NCBI GenBank assembly: GCA_002408725.1
Contig: DHTR01000076.1
Span: 1 to 15,446, forward strand
Direction: 5' to 3'
From: Pelotomaculum sp. UBA5255
Lineage (GTDB): Bacteria; Bacillota; Desulfotomaculia; Desulfotomaculales; Pelotomaculaceae
DNA length: 15,446 bases
The notes beneath the pieces were generated by a model. That model did not search any database. It worked only from the letters and a program-made list of their open reading frames with translations, and was not told the DNA's origin. Shown piece by piece: positions 7,077 to 14,156 of the stretch. Made by a program: the position numbers and the translations under genes. The first letter of the stretch is position 1. The number at the start of each line of letters is the position of its first letter.

Positions 7077-7120
7077 AAAGGCCGCAAGGTAATATGCTAA
7101 TTAGCAACTCTGCGGCCTTT
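7077..7120 (-). terminator. Hairpin after rlmH, probable terminator
   Basis: AAAGGCCGCA (7077-7086) and TGCGGCCTTT (7111-7120) form a perfect 10-bp stem. The loop contains the palindrome GCTAATTAGC (7096-7105). It begins about 30 nt after the rlmH stop. The downstream U-run is short and interrupted, so efficiency is uncertain. The 326 bp between rlmH and dsrC hold this hairpin, the REP-like repeat and the dsrC promoter, and no gene. Confidence 0.6.
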
Positions 7121-7148
7121 ACCTCATCTGTCTACTAAAAATTCGCAG

Positions 7149-7631
7149 TTACTTATGGTACGGTTCACCCCTGTTTATCTTAAACCAGCGGTATATTTGC
7201 TCCAGTAAAATTAGCCGCATCAGCTGGTGCGGGAAGGTAAATTTTGAAAATGAGAGTCTCATCGCAGCGCGGTCGAGGATACCTCGGGAAAGCCCCAGGG
7301 AGCCGCCAATAACAAAGGTAATGTCGCCCCTGCCGTTCAGCGCCAGCTTGTTGAGTACATCGGCCATCTGCTCGGAGGAACGCACCTCCCCATTCAAATC
7401 AAGGGCGATCAGGTAGGTGTTCGGGCGCAGCCGCTTTAATAGGCGCTCTCCCTCTTTTTCCTTGATTTTTTCCCGGCTGGAGGGCGCCAGACTTTCCGTA
7501 AAGCCCCCATCGTCCACCTCGACCACGTCAACCCTGGCGTGGGCGTTGAGTCTTTTGAGGTATTCCGCCGCTCCTTGGACCAGGTATTTTTCCTTGAGAC
7601 GGCCTGCGGCCAGCACCGTTACATGAAACAT
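7149..7631 (-). CDS. rlmH: 23S rRNA (pseudouridine1915-N3)-methyltransferase RlmH
   Basis: A 160-aa SPOUT-family enzyme of normal length that uses S-adenosylmethionine to methylate pseudouridine 1915 in helix 69 of 23S rRNA. Visible hallmarks are the start MFHVTVLAAGRLKEKYL, the SAM-binding FVIGGSLGLSRGI, and the C-terminus EQIYRWFKINRGEPYHK, which is nearly invariant in the family. The ATG at 7629-7631 was chosen over an in-frame ATG 10 codons upstream. Homology begins at MFHV, GAGGG precedes it, and the upstream codons lie in the murA–rlmH terminator hairpin. It follows murA by 32 nt. Confidence 0.96.
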   Translation of the reverse strand: MFHVTVLAAGRLKEKYLVQGAAEYLKRLNAHARVDVVEVDDGGFTESLAPSSREKIKEKEGERLLKRLRPNTYLIALDLNGEVRSSEQMADVLNKLALNGRGDITFVIGGSLGLSRGILDRAAMRLSFSKFTFPHQLMRLILLEQIYRWFKINRGEPYHK

Positions 7632-7643
7632 TTTTCCCTCACT

Positions 7644-7665
7644 AAAAAAGCGTGTTTCCACGCTT
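7644..7665 (-). terminator. Small intrinsic terminator between murA and rlmH
   Basis: On the minus strand AAGCGTG-GAAA-CACGCTT is a 7-bp stem with a GNRA-type GAAA tetraloop, followed by a T-run (7644-7649). It overlaps the murA stop and lies just before the rlmH ribosome binding site. With this geometry it should reduce murA transcription into rlmH. Confidence 0.75.
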
Positions 7666-8920
7666 ATTTTCTCCAGATGGACGCTCCTAAAGACCTCAGC
7701 TTGTCCTCCAGTTTATGGTAGCCCCTGTCTATAAAACCGGCGTTGCAGATCTCCGTTTCCCCTGCGGCCATCAAGCCGGCCACGATCAAGGCGGCGCCGG
7801 CACGCAGGTCGGTGGCCTTGACCTGGGTACCCTGGAGGGAGGGAACCCCCTCGATTACCGCCATCCGGCCCTCTACTTTGACCCTGGCGCCCATACGCTT
7901 AAGTTCATCGGCAACCATGAACCGGTTTTCAAAAATATTTTCCACCACCATACTGGTACCAGGAACAACAGCGAGCATGGCCATCAACTGGGACTGCATA
8001 TCGGTAGGAAAACCGGGATAAGGCATGGTTTTGATATCAATGGCCCGCAGGGGTTTTTCGGCGCACACCCGCAGGGTGTCCCCGTCCTCCAGCACTTCTA
8101 CATTAGCCTCGCGCAGCTTGGCGCTTAGCGGCTGCAGGTGAATCGGGATCAGGTTTTCCAGGGTGACATCTCCCCCGGTGGCTGCCGTAGCGACCATAAA
8201 GGTCCCTGCCTCGATCCGGTCAGGTATAATTGGATAGCGCACACCCCCTTCAAGGAAGGGGGCCCCGTCAATCTTAATCACATCGGTACCGGCGCCCCGC
8301 ACTTTGGCGCCCAGGGTATTCAGGAAATTCGCCAGGTCCACGATTTCCGGTTCCTTGGCTGCGTTTTCGATGAGCGTCTGCCCATCAGCCAGACAGGCCG
8401 CCATCATGATGTTTTCAGTAGCGCCCACACTGGGAAAGTCCAGGTAAATTTGAGCCCCTTGCAGGCGGCCCGAGACACTGCCCCGAATGCAGCCGCGTTC
8501 CAGAGAAAGATCCGCCCCGAGTCCGGCGAGACCCTTAAAATGCAAATCCATCGGCCGGATTCCGATGTTGCAACCGCCTGGAAGCGCCACCTGGACCCGC
8601 CCGAACCTGGCCAGTATGGGCCCCAGGAGGAGGTTTGAAGCCCTCAGTTGTTTAACAAGCTGGTAAGGGGCTCCGACAATCACTTCTTCGGGTGGTTTAA
8701 TCCTCAGAGTATCGGAGTTTTCCCACTTCGCGGTCGCCCCGAGGCTGTTTATAATTCCAATCATTACCCGTACATCGCTGATTTCTGGAACATTTTCCAG
8801 CACAATCTCGTTCCTAGAAAGAAAGGTGGCGCACAAAACAGCCAAAGAGGCGTTCTTGGCGCCGTTAATCTTTATCCTGCCACGGAGAGGCTTTCCTCCG
8901 GCGATGACAATTTTGTCCAT
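7664..8920 (-). CDS. murA: UDP-N-acetylglucosamine 1-carboxyvinyltransferase
   Basis: A 418-aa, full-length MurA/EPSP-synthase-fold enzyme. It transfers enolpyruvate from PEP to UDP-GlcNAc, the first committed step of peptidoglycan synthesis, in the cytoplasm. Lys22-Asn23 in INGAKNASL bind substrate. Cys117 in LPGGCNIGIRP is the fosfomycin-target cysteine, so this copy is of the fosfomycin-sensitive type. PTDMQSQ near residue 305 carries the catalytic aspartate. The ATG is preceded by AGGAGGACTTTA. It lies between a metallopeptidase gene and rlmH and is followed by a compact terminator. The 126-bp gap upstream shows no clear promoter; a weak hairpin (8999-9018) precedes a T-run there. Confidence 0.97.
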   Translation of the reverse strand: MDKIVIAGGKPLRGRIKINGAKNASLAVLCATFLSRNEIVLENVPEISDVRVMIGIINSLGATAKWENSDTLRIKPPEEVIVGAPYQLVKQLRASNLLLGPILARFGRVQVALPGGCNIGIRPMDLHFKGLAGLGADLSLERGCIRGSVSGRLQGAQIYLDFPSVGATENIMMAACLADGQTLIENAAKEPEIVDLANFLNTLGAKVRGAGTDVIKIDGAPFLEGGVRYPIIPDRIEAGTFMVATAATGGDVTLENLIPIHLQPLSAKLREANVEVLEDGDTLRVCAEKPLRAIDIKTMPYPGFPTDMQSQLMAMLAVVPGTSMVVENIFENRFMVADELKRMGARVKVEGRMAVIEGVPSLQGTQVKATDLRAGAALIVAGLMAAGETEICNAGFIDRGYHKLEDKLRSLGASIWRK

Positions 8921-9046
8921 TAAAGTCCTCCTAAAAGCCTATTAGTGCTGCGGAAAAATAAAAAATCTATAAAGACTATTCGTCCTAAAAACTTTTATTC
9001 CTGCACCCCCGGCAAGGATCGTGATACATGCTGCAAGATTTCTTAT

Positions 9047-9955
9047 TTATTTTAGGTTCAAGACCCACTCCTGCCAGCACGCCTCAAACTGGATCTCGTT
9101 TAGATGCAGCACCTTCTCCATAGCCTGGCTGAAGCTGTGGCCAAGGCCCAGTTCTTTAATCATATGATCCAGGGCAGCCTCCCCGTAATGGTTGACGATG
9201 TACTGCACCGCAGCAAACGATTGGCTGTAGGCGCGGGTCTGGTTGGGAAGTTGATCAAAATCCAGGTTCAGTTCTTGTATGGAATAAAGGGGCGGTTTTA
9301 GTGAGCCCGTCGCATCACTAAAGGTAAAGCCTGTCAGTTTGTATTCCTCATACTGCGCCACACCCTCGGTAAACCAGCGGGGGTAATTGCCTCCTGTGAG
9401 ATAATCCACCATCAAGTGGGTCAGCTCGTGGGCCATCGGCCCGGATGATACAAAGACTTCTTTGACCCGGGACGCCTCTGTTTCATCCACCCAGGCCTTG
9501 GGAGAGAGCACCCGGATAACCCCTGCCCAGTAAACACCCATGGCGCTTTCGCTGGCTTCCCAGCCAAAACTCTCATTGAGCTCTTGCCTTGAGGAATAAA
9601 GGATGATGGGTATCTTGCCGCGCGGTGTGCAGTTAAAATCTTCTGTTACAGGTTGATAAAACAGCTCTGCCGTTTCCAGAACCAGCTGCGCCTCAAGCCG
9701 GTCCTCCGGCATATACTTCACAAAAAAATGCTCGGACGTTAGTTTGGACATATTCCAGGAACTAATGATCGCATGTATTTTGACCAGTTCACGGACGGTC
9801 CCATAGCAGTAAAACTTGGCTCCGACCGGGATTCTCCACAGGATGGACAGAAGCAGCACAAAGACGGCCGCTATAATCTTGGCGATACGGCTCCGTGTCA
9901 AACCTGGACTTGGGCCGGAAATATTCTTCACGGTGTCTTGAACTTTGGACTGCAT
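9047..9955 (-). CDS. Membrane-anchored peptidase MA-like zinc metallopeptidase
   Basis: A 302-aa protein with one N-terminal membrane segment (about residues 24-43) and an extracytoplasmic gluzincin domain. The zinc site is HELTH (176-180), with the third ligand Glu197 in RWFTEGVAQYEE 17 residues after the second His, as in the peptidase MA/M1 clan. The preceding SSRQELNESFG and GVYWAGVIRV stretches fit the family fold. It probably hydrolyses peptides or a protein at the cell surface; the substrate is unknown. The start has GGGGAGG 5 nt before ATG. A perfect TATAAT (minus strand, 9989-9994) lies upstream but with no good -35. It sits between a TPR protein gene and murA. Confidence 0.85.
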   Translation of the reverse strand: MQSKVQDTVKNISGPSPGLTRSRIAKIIAAVFVLLLSILWRIPVGAKFYCYGTVRELVKIHAIISSWNMSKLTSEHFFVKYMPEDRLEAQLVLETAELFYQPVTEDFNCTPRGKIPIILYSSRQELNESFGWEASESAMGVYWAGVIRVLSPKAWVDETEASRVKEVFVSSGPMAHELTHLMVDYLTGGNYPRWFTEGVAQYEEYKLTGFTFSDATGSLKPPLYSIQELNLDFDQLPNQTRAYSQSFAAVQYIVNHYGEAALDHMIKELGLGHSFSQAMEKVLHLNEIQFEACWQEWVLNLK

Positions 9956-10031
9956 GGCTTCCTCCCCGCCAGTTAATCAATCAGTCTAATTATAAGGCGG
10001 GGGACAAGACCTTCATAGCGGTAATTACTTC

Positions 10032-10084
10032 TTAAAAGAAAAACCCGCGGACAAGTGGGGGATTCCCGCCGCCTTGTCCCGGGT
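10032..10084 (-). terminator. Intrinsic terminator after the TPR gene
   Basis: On the minus strand ACCCGGGACAAG pairs with CTTGTCCGCGGGT, 12 bp with one bulged base (arms 10073-10084 and 10043-10055), followed by TTTTTCTTTT. It starts about 23 nt after the stop of the TPR gene. Confidence 0.9.
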
Positions 10085-10106
10085 CTTTGTCTTTACGCCT
10101 GACCTG

Positions 10107-10691
10107 TTACTGGGCTGAGGCCTTCTTCCATTCGTCAATGGCCTGTCTGGCCTTTTCAACGTCCGGCCCTTCCTTGGCAAGGGCAATAAACGTTTCCATC
10201 TCCCGAATGGCCGAAGCGTAGTCCTTCTTGCCTGTGCCCAGGATAATGCTGTACAAGTAGTGGGCGCTCTTATTGTTCGGGTCTCTCTGGATTAAATCCT
10301 GCAACTGCGCTATGGCCGGGTCATACTGACTGCTGTAGTAATAAATCGTGGCAATGTTGATCCGGGCTTCGGTGTTATTCGGATCAAGGCCCAAAACCTG
10401 TTCGTAAGTTTTAACGGCCTGATCCGGCTGACCGGAATAGATATAGGTTTCAGCCAAATCCATCAAGACAACCTTATCGCCGGGATTCGCTCTGGCCTTG
10501 TCTTCCAGGTTAGAAAGTTTCTCCTGAAGCGTCTGCTGCGAATAATCATCTCCGGTAGCCCCGCTGTTACCCGGCTGTTTTTGAAAAAGGCCGGCCATCG
10601 GAATGACCAGACCGATGGCAATCAAGAGGGTCACTGTTATGAAAATGACTCTACGAAGCTTATTTTTTTTAACGGATTTTCGAATAAACAA
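10107..10691 (-). CDS. Membrane-anchored tetratricopeptide repeat protein
   Basis: A 194-aa protein with a basic N-terminus (IRKSVKKNKLRR), one membrane segment (about residues 15-35), a linker rich in Gly/Ser/Gln, then about three TPR units (about 62-165: VVLMDLAETYIYSGQPDQAVKTYEQVLGLDPNN and following). TPRs are protein-interaction scaffolds and no enzyme signature is present; partners are unknown. The start is TTG at 10689-10691, which lies 8 nt after GAGG. A GTG three codons upstream overlaps that same ribosome binding site and is less likely. It has its own promoter and terminator, so it is monocistronic. The neighbouring cell-wall enzymes suggest an envelope role, but that is context only. 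Confidence 0.85.
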   Translation of the reverse strand: MFIRKSVKKNKLRRVIFITVTLLIAIGLVIPMAGLFQKQPGNSGATGDDYSQQTLQEKLSNLEDKARANPGDKVVLMDLAETYIYSGQPDQAVKTYEQVLGLDPNNTEARINIATIYYYSSQYDPAIAQLQDLIQRDPNNKSAHYLYSIILGTGKKDYASAIREMETFIALAKEGPDVEKARQAIDEWKKASAQ

Positions 10692-10709
10692 ACCTATCAC
10701 CTCAAAGAT

Positions 10710-10737
10710 ATTATAGCACTGCCGTGCCTGTTGGCAA
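10710..10737 (-). promoter_or_regulatory. Sigma-A promoter of the TPR gene
   Basis: TTGCCA (10732-10737), a 16-nt spacer and TATAAT (10710-10715) preceded by TGC form an extended -10 promoter. The predicted start, near 10703, leaves only about 12 nt before the TTG codon. Confidence 0.8.
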
Positions 10738-10791
10738 GCATTTTTACATGAAAAGCTTTAGTGAAACAGGCAGGGCATCTTCCGCTGATTT

Positions 10792-10824
10792 CAAAAAAGC
10801 CGCCCGGACACTCAATCCGGGCGG
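10792..10824 (-). terminator. Strong intrinsic terminator after the M23 peptidase gene
   Basis: CCGCCCGGA (10816-10824 on the minus strand) pairs perfectly with TCCGGGCGG (10800-10808) around a 7-nt loop and is followed by C plus six T (10793-10798). Confidence 0.95.
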
Positions 10825-10887
10825 TAGGCAGGCACAAATAAATGGTCTATACAGCCGAATCAACGATAAATTTGAAGGGTCCTTACT

Positions 10888-12294
10888 TTAGGGCAAGTAG
10901 TTTGCCGGATTACGCGGCGCCCCCCCGATTAGGACTTCAAAGTGGAGGTGAGGGCCGTCTGAGCGCCCGGTGGAGCCCACCAGGCCAATTTGCTCTCCGC
11001 GCTCCACCGCTTCCCCGCAGTTAACCTGAATGGCTGAAAGGTGGGCATAGAGGGTTACGAGGCCTGACCCGTGGGAAATCTCCACGGTGTTGCCGTAACC
11101 ACCTTGCCAGCCGGCATAGATAACAGTCCCGCCGGCGACAGCCTCGGCTGAACTGCCGTAGCCCGCACCAATATCCACACCTTCGTGCATCCGGCCGCCG
11201 CGCATTCCGAAGGGGGAAACAATCCCGCCGGAACAGGGCCTTCCCAAACGCACCGAACCGCCCCGGGACGCAAGCATGGTTATGGAGCCTTTTGCCACAA
11301 CTTCTGTCTTGGGTTCACAGATGATGCTCTCGCCTAGAACTTCTCTTTCCGTTTCCAGGCCATTCTCCCGGACAATCCGGTATGTAATGGTTCGCTTTCC
11401 GGGTTCACCCTTGCAGATAACCTGCTTTTCTCCAAAGAGGAGGCTGTCATCCTTCTGGACCTCCACGGGATAGGGTATTTCTTCATCCAGGGTTACCTGG
11501 CGGGTTGCGACGACGGTAATCAGCGGGGATTCCTTGCTCAGGCACAATACCTGGTCGATGCTCAAGTTTTCCGGATCCATGCCGGGGTTGGAAATGAGGA
11601 TTTGGTCAATGTCCACCTTCGCGGCCCGAGCAATATCCCAAAGCGTATCGCCGTCCTGGACTTTGTACTGCAAGATCTTGTTGGTTCCCAAGAGGACAAG
11701 CTTCTTGGCCGATTCTAGATCTATGATCCTGTTAATATCGGCAGATCCCTCGGCCAGCTCGATTTGTTCCTTAAATAACGGCTCTTCGCCTGCTTCCAGC
11801 GGGTATAGCTGTTTCAGCCAGGCCAGTAAATTTTCGGCATCTTCCTTTTGTTTTAAAAAAACCATGGCTTTCCCGTTTATTAATATGGATGTACAGGACG
11901 CCTTAAAGGTGAGGGCTTCATTCAGTCTTTTCGTTAAGGCTTCCTGATCCAGCAATTCTTCTTGTTTTGCCCGGATTCCCCTGTAGGATATTTTTTCTGT
12001 TACAGCTACAGGCTGGCCGGCCTGATCCGATTTGTACCTGGTTAGTTCACCTAGGGCCTCCCTGGCGCTTTTCTCGCCATCTGCAACGGCAATCATTTTA
12101 CCGTCCGCCATGACGGCGCAGGCATTCCCGCCGAACACGGCGTAAGCCGAAAGGGCAAGGATAAAATAAAGTACAACCCCCAGCCCTACCCGCCGATATA
12201 CCGGTTGCCTGGACAGCCACTGTCGAACAACGGCGATAAAGGCAAACCTTTCTGGCCCCTGAAGGCGCCGCAATCCTTCAAACCTTGGCGGCAA
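10888..12294 (-). CDS. LysM–G5–M23 cell-wall metallopeptidase
   Basis: A 468-aa exported protein: membrane anchor (about residues 36-56), helical region (75-200), LysM (about 208-253: YKVQDGDTLWDIA), G5 domain (about 256-335, ending in the C..KTEVV segment) and C-terminal M23/LytM endopeptidase (about 350-468). The M23 site is intact: zinc ligands His370 and Asp374 in MHEGVDIG, and His451 in PHLHFE, with catalytic His418 (LYAHLS) and His449. It cleaves peptidoglycan cross-bridges or peptides, or acts as a wall-bound remodelling enzyme; LysM and G5 target it to the wall. The start is TTG, 9 nt after AAAGGAG, and matches the beginning of the basic N-terminus. It has its own promoter (12386-12414) and terminator. 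Confidence 0.93.
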   Translation of the reverse strand: MPPRFEGLRRLQGPERFAFIAVVRQWLSRQPVYRRVGLGVVLYFILALSAYAVFGGNACAVMADGKMIAVADGEKSAREALGELTRYKSDQAGQPVAVTEKISYRGIRAKQEELLDQEALTKRLNEALTFKASCTSILINGKAMVFLKQKEDAENLLAWLKQLYPLEAGEEPLFKEQIELAEGSADINRIIDLESAKKLVLLGTNKILQYKVQDGDTLWDIARAAKVDIDQILISNPGMDPENLSIDQVLCLSKESPLITVVATRQVTLDEEIPYPVEVQKDDSLLFGEKQVICKGEPGKRTITYRIVRENGLETEREVLGESIICEPKTEVVAKGSITMLASRGGSVRLGRPCSGGIVSPFGMRGGRMHEGVDIGAGYGSSAEAVAGGTVIYAGWQGGYGNTVEISHGSGLVTLYAHLSAIQVNCGEAVERGEQIGLVGSTGRSDGPHLHFEVLIGGAPRNPANYLP

Positions 12295-12385
12295 ACTCGT
12301 CAGCTCCTTTCATGAAACAGGCTTTTGCGTTTAAATTTGTTTAAAAAGGGAACTTTGGTGGTAAAAAAGGGAAAAACGCTGGTTC

Positions 12386-12414
12386 ATTATATCACAACTC
12401 GGCCGGGCGGTAAA
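12386..12414 (-). promoter_or_regulatory. Sigma-A promoter of the M23 peptidase gene
   Basis: TTTACC (12409-12414), a 17-nt spacer and TATAAT (12386-12391) preceded by TGA (extended -10). The start would be near 12379, leaving an 85-nt leader. The -10 lies directly after the stop of the small candidate frame at 12392. Confidence 0.8.
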
Positions 12415-12490
12415 ACAACTCTTTTCGCAGCATGTCGGAAAAAATGGCCCATAATAGCCGGATTAGGGAAATATTTTGCTCGTTTGGCAA
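12392..12490 (-). CDS. Candidate 32-aa small protein downstream of scfB
   Basis: A strong ribosome binding site, AAAGGAGGAC (about 12495-12504), lies 6 nt before a TTG that opens 32 codons ending at TGA. The peptide begins MPNEQNISLIRLLWAIFSD and has a central hydrophobic run (LIRLLWAIF) followed by a basic, aromatic tail. It starts 26 nt after the scfB stop with no terminator between, so it could be the third gene of the scf operon. It has no recognised family. The main support is the quality and position of the ribosome binding site; the frame is short enough to be chance. It overlaps the promoter of the M23 peptidase gene, which is unusual for a conserved gene. Confidence 0.4.
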   Translation of the reverse strand: MPNEQNISLIRLLWAIFSDMLRKELFYRPAEL

Positions 12491-12516
12491 GTAAGTCCTC
12501 CTTTGGCAGGCAACTG

Positions 12517-13863
12517 TCACCGGCTTTCCCTTACCTTTAGGTAAAGGGCGCATTCCAGCCTTTTTCGGGCCAGGACACAGCCCTGTTCCTGAGGCCTGTA
12601 AATGGATCCGTTTACCGCCTCGGCGTTGGCGTGACAGCCGCCGCTGCAGTAAAATTTGGCCCAGCAGCCGGCGCAGCCCTCCTTGTTGTAGACATGCGCC
12701 CGCCGGAAAGCAGCCACCAGGCCCGGCTCCACCCTACCGTCAGACACGTTACCCATCAAGTACTCGCTTCTGCCTACAAACTGGTGGCAGGGATACAAAT
12801 CTCCATTTGGCGCAACGGCCAGGTATTCGTGCCCCGCTCCGCATCCCGTAAGACGTTTCAGCAAGCAGGGCCCTCCCTCCAGGTCGATGTTAAAGTGAAA
12901 GAAATCCAGCGGCCTGCCGGCCTCCCTGCGCAGCAGCAATTCCCTGGTCAACTGCTCGTATTGGGAAAGAACCATGGGCAGGTCCTCCTGGCGGATGGCG
13001 TAGCCGGCTTCCTTCGGCGCAACCACCGGCTCCATCGACAAATGCTTAAAGCCCAGCTCGGCCATATGCAGTACATCACTGCAAAAGTCCAAATTATGGC
13101 GGGTAAACGTGCCGCGAATGATGTAGTTCGAGTTGTCCCGGGAATTAACAAAACGCTTTATCCTGGTTTTAACTGCTTCATAGGACCCCGCCCCGCCCGG
13201 GGTAGGCCGCATGGCGTCGTGTACCTCCTGCCTCCCGTCCAGACTGAGCACCACGCTGATTTTGTGATCGTTGAGAAATTGTGTAACTTCCCTGTTTAAT
13301 AGAAGGGCATTGGTGGTAACCGTAAATTTGAACGCCTTACCTCTTTCTCCAGCCCGTTGCTGTCCGTAAAACACCAATTCCTTTAATACATTAAAATTTA
13401 AAAGGGGCTCCCCCCCAAAAAAATCTATCTCAAGATGTTTCCTGCCCCCCGAACGCTCGATCAGGAAGTCAATGGCCGCGCGCCCTGTTTCCAGCGGCAT
13501 CAGTTGATCATCCCCGCCGAAGCGCCCCTGCCCGGCAAAGCAATAGCGGCAGTTCAGGTTGCAGGAATGGGCCAGGTGAAGGCAAAGCGCCTTGGTTACA
13601 ACCTCCCCGCGTGGAGCGTATTGCCCCTGGCAGGGGTCCGGACTGAAGAGCAGGCCGGATTGTTCCAATTCCTTTATTTCTTTGAGTGCCCCGGCAACCT
13701 CTTCGGGGTCATAGCGGCCCCGGGTCCTGTCAATCAATTCGGAATCCGTCACCAGTCGGTATCCCTCCAACAGTTCCCAGGCCAGTTCATCCACCTCGTG
13801 GACGACTCCGCTATGAACGTCTAAAACAATTCTCGTTCCGTCAAATATAAACTTGTGCAGCAA
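12517..13863 (-). CDS. scfB: Radical SAM/SPASM SCIFF peptide maturase
   Basis: A 448-aa maturase that forms thioether (Cys-to-side-chain carbon) cross-links in the SCIFF precursor. The N-terminal 80 residues resemble a PqqD-like RiPP recognition element that binds the leader peptide. The radical SAM cluster is CNLNCRYC (Cys101, Cys105, Cys108), followed by GGEPL (150-154). The SPASM region holds Cys333, 341, 359, 397, 400, 406, 410 and 429 for two auxiliary iron-sulfur clusters, with the family sequence CAGCWAKFYCSGGC. It is oxygen-sensitive and cytoplasmic. The start is TTG, 5 nt after GGGAGGAT; the N-terminus MLHKF matches the family start. It lies 53 nt downstream of scfA, past a hairpin. 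The final product's function is unknown for the whole family. Confidence 0.96.
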   Translation of the reverse strand: MLHKFIFDGTRIVLDVHSGVVHEVDELAWELLEGYRLVTDSELIDRTRGRYDPEEVAGALKEIKELEQSGLLFSPDPCQGQYAPRGEVVTKALCLHLAHSCNLNCRYCFAGQGRFGGDDQLMPLETGRAAIDFLIERSGGRKHLEIDFFGGEPLLNFNVLKELVFYGQQRAGERGKAFKFTVTTNALLLNREVTQFLNDHKISVVLSLDGRQEVHDAMRPTPGGAGSYEAVKTRIKRFVNSRDNSNYIIRGTFTRHNLDFCSDVLHMAELGFKHLSMEPVVAPKEAGYAIRQEDLPMVLSQYEQLTRELLLRREAGRPLDFFHFNIDLEGGPCLLKRLTGCGAGHEYLAVAPNGDLYPCHQFVGRSEYLMGNVSDGRVEPGLVAAFRRAHVYNKEGCAGCWAKFYCSGGCHANAEAVNGSIYRPQEQGCVLARKRLECALYLKVRESR

Positions 13864-13885
13864 TTTTTATCCTCCCAATCAAAGA

Positions 13886-13914
13886 AGAGCCTCATCCCAA
13901 CGGGACAAGGCTCT
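13886..13914 (-). terminator. Intercistronic hairpin between scfA and scfB (attenuator-type)
   Basis: In minus-strand RNA, AGAGCCUUGUCCC and GGGAUGAGGCUCU form 13 continuous pairs (two G·U) around a 3-nt loop, starting 2 nt after the scfA stop and followed by UCUUUG. In plus-strand RNA the two wobbles become A·C mismatches, so the structure favours the scf transcript. The short U-tract suggests partial termination or 3'-end protection of scfA mRNA. Confidence 0.7.
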
Positions 13915-13916
13915 TT

Positions 13917-14075
13917 TTACTCTGAATGCTCTTTTGAACAAACCTGATTGCCCACCGTGCAGGAAGTTTTGCAGGCAGACTGGCAGGACGTCTGACACTC
14001 GCCGCAGCCGCGTTCCTTAACATTAGAAAGCTGCGTTTTATTTACTGTTTTAATATGTTTTCCTATGGTTACCAC
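13917..14075 (-). CDS. scfA: SCIFF ranthipeptide precursor (six cysteines in forty-five)
   Basis: A 52-aa precursor: N-terminal leader VTIGKHIKTVNKTQLSNVK, then the core CGECQTSCQSACKTSC and TVGNQVC. The six cysteines (24, 27, 31, 35, 39, 46) have the family spacing C-x2-C-x3-C-x3-C-x3-C-x6-C. ScfB links such cysteines to neighbouring residues, often Thr, to make a ranthipeptide; the biological role is unknown, although the peptide is nearly universal in Clostridia. The start is GTG (14073-14075), 5 nt after GGAGG (14081-14085). The open frame continues upstream for about 38 codons, but those residues do not fit the family. It is immediately upstream of scfB. The tail SKEHSE after Cys46 is longer than in many members. 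Confidence 0.95.
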   Translation of the reverse strand: MVTIGKHIKTVNKTQLSNVKERGCGECQTSCQSACKTSCTVGNQVCSKEHSE

Positions 14076-14090
14076 CCCCTCCTCCAAAAC

Positions 14091-14119
14091 ATTATAAATG
14101 ATCAAGGGAGCCGGCGCAA
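14091..14119 (-). promoter_or_regulatory. Candidate promoter of scfA
   Basis: TTGCGC (14114-14119), a 17-nt spacer and a perfect TATAAT (14091-14096). It would start transcription at about 14084, right at the scfA ribosome binding site. A second, weaker pair lies upstream, TTGAGC (14151-14156) and TATACC (14129-14134) with a 16-nt spacer. Confidence 0.55.
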
Positions 14120-14156
14120 CCGCATCAAGGTATAAAAAACCGCTCTTTTCGCTCAA

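Noticed and set aside
6823..7107. In-frame N-terminal extension of dsrC by about 95 codons
   Set aside because: DsrC homology and a ribosome binding site start at 6822. The extension runs through the dsrC promoter and the REP-like repeat.
7632..7661. Ten-codon upstream start for rlmH
   Set aside because: These codons are the murA–rlmH terminator stem and T-run; family homology starts at the ATG at 7631.
12631..13299. Long plus-strand open frame (222 codons) opposite scfB
   Set aside because: It lies entirely antisense to the well-conserved maturase, has no ribosome binding site, and its composition reflects the opposite strand's codons.
13886..13919. Plus-strand terminator reading of the hairpin at 13886-13914, followed by TTTTT on the plus strand
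   Set aside because: There is no plus-strand gene upstream to terminate, and the plus-strand RNA has two A·C mismatches that the minus-strand RNA does not have.
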